Below, one piece after another: positions 1 to 7,305 of a DNA stretch of 19,728 nt (its first letter is position 1; each line of letters starts with the position of its first letter). The notes below the pieces were generated by a model. The model made no database searches, had not been told where the DNA came from, and was given only the letters and a program-made list of their open reading frames with translations. Source of the stretch: JBGOTP01 sp041476545. GTDB lineage: Bacteria; Acidobacteriota; Vicinamibacteria; Vicinamibacterales; CAVVIG01. Location of the stretch: positions 1 to 19,728 of the forward strand of contig JBGOTP010000055.1 in assembly GCA_041476545.1 (NCBI GenBank), written 5' to 3'. Both the position numbers and the translations under genes were made by a program.

Positions 1-67
1 GAAGCGCGGCGATTTCGGCCAGCCACCGCCCGTCATTTTCGCGCTCAAGCTCAATTGAGAGAATCAC
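1..67 (-). CDS. HicB-like antitoxin, N-terminal fragment (cut by window edge)
   Basis: Reading leftward from a GTG at 67 gives 22 codons without a stop up to the window edge, beginning M-I-L-S-I-E-L-E-R-E-N-D-G-R-W-L-A-E-I. Short proteins that open with a beta strand followed by E-x-E-x-D-G-R-W-x-A-E are typical of the HicB antitoxin family, which neutralises the HicA mRNA interferase and usually represses its own operon. The ATG just upstream (near 79) is in another frame and closes after six codons, so GTG at 67 is the most plausible start. I see no clear Shine-Dalgarno. The DNA-binding half and any hicA partner would lie outside the window, so the call rests on this short stretch only. Confidence 0.5.
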   Translation of the reverse strand, partial: MILSIELERENDGRWLAEIAAL

Positions 68-95
68 GCCGAGTACTGTAGCATCCGGGCCAGCT

Positions 96-183
96 GTCTA
101 ACAACATCACTTGGAGTCGGCGCGCCAGATTCCGTGCAGAAGGGTGTCGCCGAGGCGCGCGGCTCAAGCGGCAGCGTTGATAT
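96..183. repeat. attC-like (59-base-element-like) imperfect inverted repeat
   Basis: The non-coding stretch between the HicB fragment and the amidotransferase starts with GTCTAAC (96-102), which fits the integron R'' box RYYYAAC, or GTTAGAC (GTTRRRY) on the other strand. It ends with GCGTTGA (174-180). Between them GGAGTCGGCGCGCC (113-126) faces GGCGCGCGGCTC (154-165), which can pair with one extra base and one mismatch, as attC stems do. The right-hand box is imperfect (GTTGATA against GTTRRRY), and no integrase is visible. It could instead be an ordinary intergenic hairpin. Confidence 0.3.
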
Positions 184-230
184 GGGCGTTTCAAGTGGTG
201 AGCAACCGTCGGCAGACGGCGCGACCACTC

Positions 231-941
231 ATGACCACAACGCCTCGCATTGCCCTTGTTGGCGACTATAGTCCCGCATCGAAGGCACATCAGGGAATAC
301 CGCGAGCGCTCCTGCTCGCGCGCGAAGGTGAGCGCGGCTGCGAGTGGGAATGGCTGCACACCTCGACGCTTCTCGACGATCCATCAGACCAGCTCTCGGG
401 ATTCCACGGCGTGTGGTGCGTCCCGGGGAGCCCGTATGCGAATACGTGCGGCGCACTGGGCGCCATACGGTTTGCGCGACAGACAGGGCGATCCTTTCTG
501 GGTACGTGCGGAGGATTCCAGCATGCACTGATGGAGTATGCGGAGGCAGTGTGGGGTGTGGCGAGGCCCATCCACGCCGAACTGGATCCAGGTGCCGTCG
601 ATCCCGTCATCGCACCGCTCGCGTGCAGTCTCGTCGAGCAGTCCGGCGAGATCCACTTCCAGAGGGGATCCCGCATGGCCGCCATCTACGGCGTGGACGC
701 CGTGGTCGAGGAATACCACTGTCGCTACGGTTTGAGTTCGAGCTACTGCGACCGATTGGCGTCCGGGCCATTGCGTGCGAGTGGGCGAGACGCCCAAGGC
801 GATATCCGCGCGATCGAGCTCGACGGGCATCCCTTCTTTGTCGCGACCTTGTTCCAGCCGGAGCGATCGGCGTTGGCGGATCGGAAGCATCCGCTCGTGA
901 GTGCATTCGTGACGTCCGTGCACGAGCGAGCGGCGGTCTGA
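231..941 (+). CDS. CTP-synthase-type class I glutamine amidotransferase, stand-alone
   Basis: A 236-aa protein resembling only the glutaminase half of CTP synthase. It starts I-A-L-V-G-D-Y with a Rossmann-type strand, has V-P-G-S-P-Y near residue 64, and the nucleophile elbow G-T-C-G-G-F-Q-H-A-L around Cys93 followed by M-E-Y-A-E, which matches the CTP synthase elbow (G-x-C-x-G-x-Q, then I-E-Y-A). The usual H-P-E of the triad reads Q209-P-E211, so the catalytic His is replaced. The synthetase domain is absent, so it is unlikely to make CTP. From memory there is a family of CTP synthase C-terminal region-related proteins, some reported as selenoproteins; here the elbow codon is an ordinary TGC. 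The ATG at 231 is chosen because homology starts there; an in-frame ATG at 111 would add 40 low-complexity residues. Substrate unknown. Confidence 0.8.
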   Translation: MTTTPRIALVGDYSPASKAHQGIPRALLLAREGERGCEWEWLHTSTLLDDPSDQLSGFHGVWCVPGSPYANTCGALGAIRFARQTGRSFLGTCGGFQHALMEYAEAVWGVARPIHAELDPGAVDPVIAPLACSLVEQSGEIHFQRGSRMAAIYGVDAVVEEYHCRYGLSSSYCDRLASGPLRASGRDAQGDIRAIELDGHPFFVATLFQPERSALADRKHPLVSAFVTSVHERAAV

Positions 942-962
942 CCAGCCCAGCTTGGCGGCACG

Positions 963-1826
963 CTACCCGCGTGTCTTGGCCAGCCCCGGCGCCACCGATT
1001 CCTTCGACGTCGGCGTCCCGAGGTGGTGCGTGATGAGATGCCTGGACAGGCGTTCGAACGCCTCCGCCGGCGTATCCGCATAGTGCAGCAGCTCGAGGTC
1101 CTTCTCCGCAATCGCGCCCCACTCGGCCATCGGCTTGAACTCGAGCACCTCGTCCCAGTATTCGCGGCCGTACAGGATCACCGCGATCTTCTCCGTGAGC
1201 TTCCCGGTCTGCTCAAGCGTCAGAATCTCGAACAGCTCGTCGAGCGTGCCGAAGCCCCCGGGAAAAATCACGAGCGCCTTCGCCAGATAGGCAAACCAGA
1301 ACTTGCGCATGAAGAAGTAGTGGAACTCGAAGTGGAGGCCATCGGTGATGTACGGGTTCGCCCCCTGCTCGAACGGGAGGCGGATGTTGAGACCGATCGT
1401 CTTGCCGCCCGCCTCGCTGGCGCCGCGGTTCGCTGCTTCCATGATGCCAGGCCCGCCGCCTGACGTCACCACGAAGCGGTGATTCTCCCCGGGAATCGTC
1501 TGACTCCACGTCGTGAGCATCTTCGCCAGTTCACGAGCCTCCTCGTAGTAGCGCGCCCACTCGATCTTCCTGCGCGATCTGGTGAGTTCAGCTTCGTACT
1601 GGGCGTTGGCATCCTGCACGCCGCGCGCGGTCAGCGTGCGGAGCGCCCGCTCGGCGCGCTCGCGGCTGTCGACCCGTGCCGACCCGAAGAAGACGACCGT
1701 ATCCTGAATCTTCTCGGCCTTGAACCGCCGCAACGGCTCGAGATACTCCGACAGAATCCTGATCGGCCGCGCATCTTCGCTTTCGAGAAATTCCGGGTAG
1801 AGGTACGCCAGCGGCTGCTGCAGCAT
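963..1826 (-). CDS. LOG family (TIGR00730-type Rossmann-fold) protein
   Basis: A 287-aa cytosolic protein with both LOG signatures: S-G-G-G-P-G-I-M-E-A-A-N-R-G-A at about 122-136 and P-G-G-F-G-T-L-D-E at 189-197, the motif that binds phosphoribose and carries the catalytic Glu. Family members, often misannotated as lysine decarboxylase, hydrolyse nucleoside 5'-monophosphates or cytokinin riboside monophosphates to free base plus ribose 5-phosphate. About 110 residues precede the first motif, longer than in minimal LOG proteins (about 190 aa) and like the larger bacterial group. It lies 24 nt downstream of the SRPBCC gene on the same strand and converges on the amidotransferase gene with a 21-nt gap. 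Substrate cannot be read from the sequence. Confidence 0.88.
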   Translation of the reverse strand: MLQQPLAYLYPEFLESEDARPIRILSEYLEPLRRFKAEKIQDTVVFFGSARVDSRERAERALRTLTARGVQDANAQYEAELTRSRRKIEWARYYEEARELAKMLTTWSQTIPGENHRFVVTSGGGPGIMEAANRGASEAGGKTIGLNIRLPFEQGANPYITDGLHFEFHYFFMRKFWFAYLAKALVIFPGGFGTLDELFEILTLEQTGKLTEKIAVILYGREYWDEVLEFKPMAEWGAIAEKDLELLHYADTPAEAFERLSRHLITHHLGTPTSKESVAPGLAKTRG

Positions 1827-1850
1827 AGTCTGCTACTGTATCCCAGGACG

Positions 1851-2501
1851 TTACGATCGCCCGCGCTTGCGGGAGTGGGATTCATGCGATCGGGACCGGC
1901 GTCCGGTACGAAGCATCAAGTATGTCAGGCCGGCCCCGACGGCGGCCGCGCCCGCAACCAACGCGACGGCGGCATACGTCACCGGACCGGGCGGTGGTGG
2001 GATCGCCGCCCGCGCCGCGTCCGACACCGCACGTCTTCGAGCCAGCTCGAGCTTCAGGCTGATCTCGCCTTGCGTCATCGCCCATCGATGGTTCGCTTCG
2101 AAGAGCGGCTTCAACAGAAACGACAGATGACGGAGGAGCGGCTTCTCGGCGGCAATCCGCCAGTCGTAGGTGATGTCCACAAACGCGCCGTCTTGTTCGA
2201 ACTTCCAGACGCCTCGACCGTTGAAGTCGCCCTCCGCGGTGATGTCGAACCCATTCGGATAGCGTGAGCCGGTGACGACGAATTCCCACCGCAGCGTGTA
2301 CGGCAACCATCCCTTGGTGAGAAGACGCACGCGTCGCCCCACACCACGTGCGTCGGGCGGCTCGAGTTCTTCCACGTTCAGATACACGGACGGCCACCAC
2401 CGCGGGAGAGCCAGCGGATCCCCGAGCACGTCGGCCACCTCCCCGCACGTGCCCTCGACGCGCCAGCGTGAAACGAAATGGTATTCGTTGCTATCAGTCA
2501 T
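1851..2501 (-). CDS. SRPBCC-fold protein with C-terminal membrane anchor
   Basis: 216 aa counted from ATG at 2501 (M-T-D-S-N-E-Y-H-F). The first 150 residues look like a polyketide-cyclase/START-type (SRPBCC) domain: an opening beta strand with F-V-S-R-W, then D-P-L-A-L-P-R-W-W-P-S-V-Y, the usual region after the first helix, and later strands W-K-F-E-Q-D-G and V-D-I-T-Y-D-W. A Pro-rich linker (P-P-P-P-G-P) leads to one hydrophobic segment near residues 175-197 and a very basic tail rich in R, S and H, so the protein is probably tail-anchored with the lipid-binding-like domain in the cytoplasm. The frame stays open further upstream, but that part translates the non-coding repeat at 2528-2559, so the longer start is rejected. 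Function unknown. Confidence 0.75.
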   Translation of the reverse strand: MTDSNEYHFVSRWRVEGTCGEVADVLGDPLALPRWWPSVYLNVEELEPPDARGVGRRVRLLTKGWLPYTLRWEFVVTGSRYPNGFDITAEGDFNGRGVWKFEQDGAFVDITYDWRIAAEKPLLRHLSFLLKPLFEANHRWAMTQGEISLKLELARRRAVSDAARAAIPPPPGPVTYAAVALVAGAAAVGAGLTYLMLRTGRRSRSHESHSRKRGRS

Positions 2502-2512
2502 CGCAGAAGGCC

Positions 2513-2524
2513 GTCTAACAACAT
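2513..2524. repeat. 12-mer also found at 96-107 (GTCTAACAACAT)
   Basis: GTCTAACAACAT occurs here and at 96-107. On the minus strand both copies read ATGTTGTTAGAC and sit just upstream of a minus-strand start (11 nt before the SRPBCC ATG, 28 nt before the hicB-like GTG). The core GTTAGAC fits the integron GTTRRRY box. Two copies are too few for a firm class. Confidence 0.35.
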
Positions 2525-2527
2525 GTT

Positions 2528-2559
2528 CCTTCGTGTCCTCTGTGTCCTCTGTGGTGAAC
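2528..2559. repeat. Dispersed CACAGAGGACACAGAGG-type intergenic repeat
   Basis: On the minus strand the tract reads GTTCACCACAGAGGACACAG, continuing AGGACACGAAGG, with an internal tandem of ACAGAGG-ACACAGAGG. This low-complexity purine-rich motif is a familiar dispersed intergenic element in environmental bacterial genomes and translates as E-D-T-E-D-T-K when gene callers extend starts across it. It lies between mscS and the SRPBCC gene. Its role is unknown. Confidence 0.6.
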
Positions 2560-2596
2560 GCCGTAGGCAGTCGCGGTGAACGCCGTAGCCGCAACC
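2553..2596. repeat. Two-copy tandem repeat, 22-bp period
   Basis: GGTGAACGCCGTAG occurs at 2553-2566 and again at 2575-2588, giving a 22-bp period. It directly follows the CACAGAGG repeat and ends just before the mscS stop at 2599. Only two copies are present. Confidence 0.6.
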
Positions 2597-2598
2597 AC

Positions 2599-3660
2599 TC
2601 AACCGAACGGCCGAATCTTACGCGCGGCGAACGCGACCATGATTCGGCGTCGCAATTCGTTGCCGACCGGCCCCTGCTTGAGAGGACGCGTCTTGAATCG
2701 CATCCGCACCACCACAAACCGATCGGTCATCGATTCCACACCCACGACGTCAATCGCTCCCAGCAGAGAGTCGCGCCAGTCCGGATCCTGCTGCATCCCG
2801 GCCCCCACCTCGTGAATCGCCTGGAGGACCCGGTCGATATCTTCGCGGTACGACACGCGGACGTCGACGACGGCGAAGGCAAATTGCTTGCTGAGGTTGG
2901 CAAGAGCCGTGATCGTTCCGTTCGGAAAGACCTGAACGGCTCCCTCGACATCGCGCAGCACGATCGTTCTCAGGTTGATCTGCTCGACACTGCCCGAGAC
3001 GCCGTTGATCCGCGCGCTGTCGCCGATGCGGACCTGATCCTCGAGAATCAGAAAGAAGCCGGAAATGACATCGCGCACCAGGTTCTGCGCGCCGAATCCG
3101 ACCGCCAGTCCCGCAATCCCCGCGCTCGTCAGAATGGGCAGGACGTCGATTTGCAACTGCAGCAGCAGCATCAGGATCGCGATGAAGCTGATAGACACGG
3201 TGACGAGGCGAGAAAGAATGCCGGCGAGCGTGCTCGCGCGCCGCTGCCACTCGTGATCGGTCCGTGCGTGACTGCGTCCCAGTTGGTGTTGCAGATGCTC
3301 GATCGCCAGATGGGCCGCGCGAACGACCACCATCGCTCCAACGATGATGAAGACGATGGGCACGCCGTGCGTGAGGAACCGGTGAAGGATGCGATCCGGA
3401 TACCACTCGGGTTCGCTGATACCGAAGTGCCGGAACGCGAACGACATGGCGGCCAGGGCCGCGACGCCGAACGCCAGGAGCGTCAGCGTCCAGATCAACC
3501 CCGTCGCCCGGGCGTGCAGTGCCGCACGACCCTCGGCCCCACCGCTATCCAGGGCGTCCAGCTTGCGGTAAATCACCGCCCGGAAGATCCGGGCGGCAAT
3601 CGCCGCCACCGCGAATGCCAGGATCACGCCGACGATCGTCGAGTGGAAGAAGAGACGCAT
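2599..3660 (-). CDS. Mechanosensitive ion channel, MscS family
   Basis: A 353-aa inner-membrane protein. Hydrophobic segments lie at about 5-30, 52-76, 96-118 and 150-172. They are followed by the Gly/Ala-rich pore helix (about 178-201, T-S-A-G-I-A-G-L-A-V-G-F-G-A-Q) and then the MscS beta domain with the signature N-L-V-R-D-V-I-S-G-F-F-L-I-L-E-D at 193-208 and V-F-P-N-G-T-I near 244-250. MscS channels open under membrane tension and release solutes on osmotic downshock. The N-terminus has one more helix than E. coli MscS. The ATG at 3660 shares one base with the pyruvate kinase stop (TAATG), so the two are probably translationally coupled, an unusual pairing of a glycolytic enzyme with an osmotic safety valve. 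Confidence 0.92.
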   Translation of the reverse strand: MRLFFHSTIVGVILAFAVAAIAARIFRAVIYRKLDALDSGGAEGRAALHARATGLIWTLTLLAFGVAALAAMSFAFRHFGISEPEWYPDRILHRFLTHGVPIVFIIVGAMVVVRAAHLAIEHLQHQLGRSHARTDHEWQRRASTLAGILSRLVTVSISFIAILMLLLQLQIDVLPILTSAGIAGLAVGFGAQNLVRDVISGFFLILEDQVRIGDSARINGVSGSVEQINLRTIVLRDVEGAVQVFPNGTITALANLSKQFAFAVVDVRVSYREDIDRVLQAIHEVGAGMQQDPDWRDSLLGAIDVVGVESMTDRFVVVRMRFKTRPLKQGPVGNELRRRIMVAFAARKIRPFG

Positions 3661-5099
3661 TACAGCTTCTGGATCTTCAGATAGTTGGTGTCGTTTCGCG
3701 TCAGATCCGGGTTGATGCTGACAAAAACGACCGCCGCGCCTGCCCGTACCAGCCCGCGCGCGACGAGCTCCTGCCCCACACGCGTACGCGCGATGTCGAT
3801 GTTCTCGCCGATGTCGGTGCAGACGGCCGTGACGCCCCAGAACAGCGCGAGGCGCCGCGCCAGCTCACCGCGTTCGGCGGCCGCGAGAATCGGCACGTGC
3901 GGACGAAGCGCTGACAGACGCCGCGCCGTCTTGCCGCCGCGTGTGACGGCCACAATCGCCTCCGCGTCGCCACGCTCGGCGAGCGTGACCGCCGCCTCGC
4001 ACAGGGCGTGCGCGTGGTCGTGGGCGCTCTCGTCCCTGAAGACATGGGCATCGGTGAACGGTCCGGTCTCGGCGTCGCGAATAATCGCGTCGAGCGTCTG
4101 GACGGCGCGTGCCGGGAAGGCGCCTGTCGCTGTTTCTTCCGACAACATGATCGCGTCCACACCGTCGCCGACGGCGTTGGCGGCGTCGCTCACCTCGGCC
4201 CGCGTGGGCCGCGACTCCGTCGTCATCGACTCGAGGACCTGCGTCGCGACGATGACAGGGACCTGGCGAAGGCGGGCGCGACGGGTGATTTCTTTCTGCG
4301 TTCGAGGTGTGCGCTCGAGCGGCATCTCGAGGCCCAGATCGCCGCGCGCCACCATCACGGCGTCACTCATGGCGAGAATCTCGTCCAGATGGTCGAGTGC
4401 CTGCGGGCGTTCGAGCTTTGCGACGATGGGAATGTGCGGGGGAACGCCCCGCATGCCCGGCCTGCCCGCGCCCTCCGCGGTGATGAGCGCCCTCGCCTCC
4501 TGCAGATCGCGCGCGGTCTGCACAAAACTGATGGCGACCATGTCGACGCCAAGAGCCAGCCCGAACTTCAGATCGTCGGCGTCTTTCGGTGTGATGGCGG
4601 ATGCCGGCAGATCGACACCCGGCGCGTTGATCCCTTTGTGCTCGCCCAGCACGCCGCCATCGACAACCGTCGTCTGAATCTCGCGGCCATCAGACGAGTC
4701 CACGCGGAGTTCGATGAGGCCGTCCGCGAGCAGCAGCCGGTCTCCGGCACGGACTCCCCGCGCCAGACCCTCGAACAGCGTCGAAATACGTCCGGCGGCG
4801 CCCTCGAAGTCGCCGGTCCCGATCGTGAGGGAGTCGCCAGACTTCAGTTCGATCGATTTGCCGTCCTTCAGGCGGCCGGTGCGGATTTTCGGGCCACCAA
4901 GGTCCTGCAGAATCGCCACGTGCCGATCGGCCCGCTCCGCCGCCCTCCTCACGCGAGCGTAGGTCGCGGCCTGCGATTCGTGCGTGCCGTGGGAAAAGTT
5001 GAGGCGGACGATATCGACGCCTGCGCCTATCAGGGCGTCGAGCATGGCGTCGGTGTCGCAGGCGGGGCCGGCTGTCGCGATGATTTTCGTGCGGCGCAT
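3660..5099 (-). CDS. pyk: Pyruvate kinase
   Basis: A 479-aa cytosolic enzyme converting phosphoenolpyruvate and ADP to pyruvate and ATP. Visible landmarks are R-R-T-K-I-I-A-T-A-G-P at the N-terminus, V-R-L-N-F-S-H-G (31-38; R32, N34, S36 in the active site), the catalytic Lys228-Leu-Glu230, V-A-R-G-D-L-G (250-256), A-T-Q-V-L-E-S-M (285-292) and E-V-S-D-A-A-N-A (302-309), followed by the C-terminal regulatory domain. The position equivalent to muscle Glu117 is Lys71 (G-G-P-K71-I-R), the residue associated with K+-independent pyruvate kinases. A short insertion rich in G and P (about 209-223) precedes the catalytic Lys strand. Only 17 nt separate its ATG from the divergent O-methyltransferase gene, and neither start has a recognisable Shine-Dalgarno. 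Confidence 0.96.
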   Translation of the reverse strand: MRRTKIIATAGPACDTDAMLDALIGAGVDIVRLNFSHGTHESQAATYARVRRAAERADRHVAILQDLGGPKIRTGRLKDGKSIELKSGDSLTIGTGDFEGAAGRISTLFEGLARGVRAGDRLLLADGLIELRVDSSDGREIQTTVVDGGVLGEHKGINAPGVDLPASAITPKDADDLKFGLALGVDMVAISFVQTARDLQEARALITAEGAGRPGMRGVPPHIPIVAKLERPQALDHLDEILAMSDAVMVARGDLGLEMPLERTPRTQKEITRRARLRQVPVIVATQVLESMTTESRPTRAEVSDAANAVGDGVDAIMLSEETATGAFPARAVQTLDAIIRDAETGPFTDAHVFRDESAHDHAHALCEAAVTLAERGDAEAIVAVTRGGKTARRLSALRPHVPILAAAERGELARRLALFWGVTAVCTDIGENIDIARTRVGQELVARGLVRAGAAVVFVSINPDLTRNDTNYLKIQKL

Positions 5100-5116
5100 G
5101 TAGAATCACGTCAATT

Positions 5117-5764
5117 ATGGGCCAGATCGTTCCCGACCTTGTCGAGCGGTACCTTGGCGGACTCAATCGGCTGGCGGATCCGCTGCTCGTCGAGATGGCG
5201 CGGCAGGGCGAGGAGCAGAAGCTTCCGCTCATCGACGCGGAAGTCGGCGGACTGCTGCGGGTGCTGGCGACGGCGGTCGGAGCCACTCGCGTCCTCGAAA
5301 TCGGGACGGCCATCGGATACTCGGGCATCTGGCTCGCCGGTGCGCTGCCACCAGACGGCCTGCTGCTGACCATGGAGCTCAGCCCTGAGCGCGCACGGAT
5401 CGCGCGCGACAACTTTGCGCGCGCGGGTCTTGCGGATCGGGTCAGCGTGATTGTCGGCGACGCGGCGCGGATGCTGGTGAAAGTATCCGGACCATTTGAC
5501 GTCATCTTCCAGGATGGCGACAAACAACTGTACGAGCCCATGCTGAATCGGCTCGTCGAGCTTCTCCGCCCGGGAGGACTCCTTATCACCGACAACGTGT
5601 TGTGGAGCGGCCGCGTGGTCCCGGGACTCCTCGAACCGCCCGACAATTCGGACGACACGCGGGCGATTGCTGCATACAATGAGCGGCTCCACGCGCATCC
5701 GCAACTGATGACGTCGATCATTCCGCTTCGCGACGGCGTGGCCGTCTCGGTCAAGAGACGCTAG
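5117..5764 (+). CDS. Class I SAM-dependent O-methyltransferase (CCoAOMT/COMT-like)
   Basis: A 215-aa protein matching the cation-dependent small-molecule O-methyltransferases. The SAM-binding motif I is V-L-E-I-G-T-A-I-G-Y-S-G (59-70), the acidic end of strand 2 is M-E-L-S-P-E (86-91), the metal site is F-Q-D-G-D-K (131-136; D133), and T-D-N-V-L-W-S-G (158-165; D159, N160) supplies the other ligands. Homologues methylate catechol-like hydroxyls using Mg2+ or Ca2+; the substrate here is unknown. It starts 17 nt from the divergent pyk start, and TAGAAT at 5101-5106 could act as a -10 for a nearly leaderless transcript, but no good -35 accompanies it. It heads a + strand gene series with the small ORF 20 nt downstream. 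Confidence 0.9.
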   Translation: MGQIVPDLVERYLGGLNRLADPLLVEMARQGEEQKLPLIDAEVGGLLRVLATAVGATRVLEIGTAIGYSGIWLAGALPPDGLLLTMELSPERARIARDNFARAGLADRVSVIVGDAARMLVKVSGPFDVIFQDGDKQLYEPMLNRLVELLRPGGLLITDNVLWSGRVVPGLLEPPDNSDDTRAIAAYNERLHAHPQLMTSIIPLRDGVAVSVKRR

Positions 5765-5784
5765 AGCACTGCAGACGAACCACC

Positions 5785-5928
5785 ATGACCATTGAGACTT
5801 GGCTCAAGACGGCAATCGCCGACGCTGAACGCAGAGGGCTCCCGGAGCTCAAGCCGTTACTCGAGAGTCTCGCGCAAGCGATGCGGACACTGCGAGAGGC
5901 CGATTTCAATGAGGACGCCAGCCGTTGA
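5785..5928 (+). CDS. 47-aa small protein translationally coupled to the amidase
   Basis: ATG at 5785 opens a 47-codon ORF that begins M-T-I-E-T-W-L-K-T-A and ends N-E-D-A-S-R. Its TGA (5926-5928) overlaps the TTG start of the amidase (TTGA, 4 nt), which argues strongly that both are translated. The product is predicted to be almost all helical (A-D-A-E-R-R-G-L-P-E-L-K-P-L-L, then L-A-Q-A-M-R-T-L-R-E). GatC and the AtzG protein of the AtzE amidase are also small helical partners encoded next to GatA-like amidases, so a helper role is a reasonable hypothesis. I see no clear sequence match to either, and GatC is about twice this length. Confidence 0.6.
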   Translation: MTIETWLKTAIADAERRGLPELKPLLESLAQAMRTLREADFNEDASR

Positions 5929-7259
5929 CCATCGAAGACTTCGGCCGGCGATTGCGCGCGAAAGAGATCAGCGCGACCGAGATGACGGAAGAATGCCTCC
6001 GGCGGATCGCCGCGGATAACCTGCGTCTCAACGCGTTCATCCATGTGATGACAGACGAAGCGCGTCAGCAGGCGCGTGATGCGGACCGCGATCTGGCGGC
6101 CGGCCACGACCGTGGCGCCCTGCATGGCGTGCCCATCTCCATCAAGGATCTCTTCGACGTCCGAGACACGGCCACGACCGCCGCGTCCCGCGTGCGGGAC
6201 GGTCACATGGCCGATTCCGACGCGCCGGTTATCGCGCACCTCCGGCACGCTGGCGCGGTGCTCATCGGCAAGACGAATCTGCACGAATTCGCCTTCGGCA
6301 CGACGAGCGAGGATTCCGCCTTTGGTCCGGCTCGCAACCCGCACGATCCGGATCGTTCGCCTGGTGGATCAAGTGGCGGATCAGCGGCCAGTCTCGTGGC
6401 GGGGATGGCGCTCGCGTCGCTCGGGACGGACACGGGCGGATCGATCCGCATTCCGGCCGCGGCGTGCGGCGCTGTCGGCTTGAAGCCGACGTACGGAGAA
6501 GTCTCGGCGGCAGGCGCCGTTCCGCTGTCGCGGACCCTCGATCATGTGGGCCCGATCACGCAAAACGTCACGGATGCCTGGCACATGTTTCAGGCGCTCA
6601 TTGGTCGCGACGCCGGACGCCCGCTGGCGGCGACGCCCATCAGCGGCCTTCGACTCGCCGTGCCCAGGAGCTACTTCTGCGATGTGCTGGACGACGAGGT
6701 TCGCGCGCGATTCGAGTCATCACTGGACGTTCTCCGGAAGGATGGCGCCCGCATCGGTGAGGTCGGCATCCCGCACGCCGGTACGATCGGACCGATCTAC
6801 ACGCACATCACCTTCGGGGATGCGGCCGCCTATCACGCGACGACGCTCGAGACGATGGCGGAGCGTTACACGCCGCCGGTGCGACTGCGTCTCGAGCTTG
6901 CGCGATACGTGCTTGCAGAGGACTACGTCCGCGCCCTCGCGGGCCGCGAGGTCCTGCGGCGCGAAGTCGACGCGGCACTGTCCGGTCACGATGCGCTGGT
7001 GTTGCCCACGCTGCCGATTCCAGCGCCCCTCATCGGCGCAAACTCCGTGCAGATCGGACAGCACAAGGAACCGATCCGCGCGCTCATGCTGCGGCAGACA
7101 CAGCTCTTCAACCTCACCGGTCATCCCGCGATCTCGCTGCCATGCGGACGAACAGCATCTGGTCTGCCTATCGGACTGCAGTTGGTCGGCGGGACAATGC
7201 ACACCGAAGCGCTGTTACGCGTGGCGCTGGGGGTCGAGCGGGCGCTCGACGCGCTATAG
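5925..7259 (+). CDS. Amidase-signature family enzyme (GatA-like)
   Basis: 444 aa from a TTG start that overlaps the preceding small gene. The amidase-signature triad is complete and correctly spaced: Lys74 in S-I-K-D-L-F-D-V, cis-Ser149 in S-P-G-G-S-S-G-G-S-A and nucleophile Ser173 in D-T-G-G-S-I-R. The 75- and 24-residue intervals are the same as in fatty acid amide hydrolase. G-K-T-N-L-H-E-F (115-122) and G-L-K-P-T-Y-G are further family marks. These enzymes hydrolyse amides, or as GatA supply ammonia to the Gln-tRNA amidotransferase. A GatA role is less likely because gatB is not adjacent and the C-terminus lacks recognisable GatA features. No in-frame ATG gives a better start, since homology begins at the first residues (T-I-E-D-F-G). 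Confidence 0.9.
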   Translation: MTIEDFGRRLRAKEISATEMTEECLRRIAADNLRLNAFIHVMTDEARQQARDADRDLAAGHDRGALHGVPISIKDLFDVRDTATTAASRVRDGHMADSDAPVIAHLRHAGAVLIGKTNLHEFAFGTTSEDSAFGPARNPHDPDRSPGGSSGGSAASLVAGMALASLGTDTGGSIRIPAAACGAVGLKPTYGEVSAAGAVPLSRTLDHVGPITQNVTDAWHMFQALIGRDAGRPLAATPISGLRLAVPRSYFCDVLDDEVRARFESSLDVLRKDGARIGEVGIPHAGTIGPIYTHITFGDAAAYHATTLETMAERYTPPVRLRLELARYVLAEDYVRALAGREVLRREVDAALSGHDALVLPTLPIPAPLIGANSVQIGQHKEPIRALMLRQTQLFNLTGHPAISLPCGRTASGLPIGLQLVGGTMHTEALLRVALGVERALDAL

Positions 7260-7305
7260 TCCGCATGAAGATGCGAAGGCCTTGCGTCCACTGCAACGTT
7301 AGTCG

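Noticed and set aside
2528..2596. CRISPR array or coding sequence in the mscS-SRPBCC gap
   Set aside because: Only a short low-complexity repeat and a two-copy 22-bp tandem; no regular spacers and no start with ribosome binding site.
2272..3684. 470-codon plus-strand ORF opposite mscS and the SRPBCC gene
   Set aside because: Antisense to two genes with good motifs; its composition is that of a mirror frame (R/D/H-rich) and it crosses the non-coding repeats.
4008..5369. 453-codon plus-strand ORF opposite pyk
   Set aside because: It is the antisense shadow of a clear pyruvate kinase in high-GC DNA; its translation is rich in R, H and D with no family motif.
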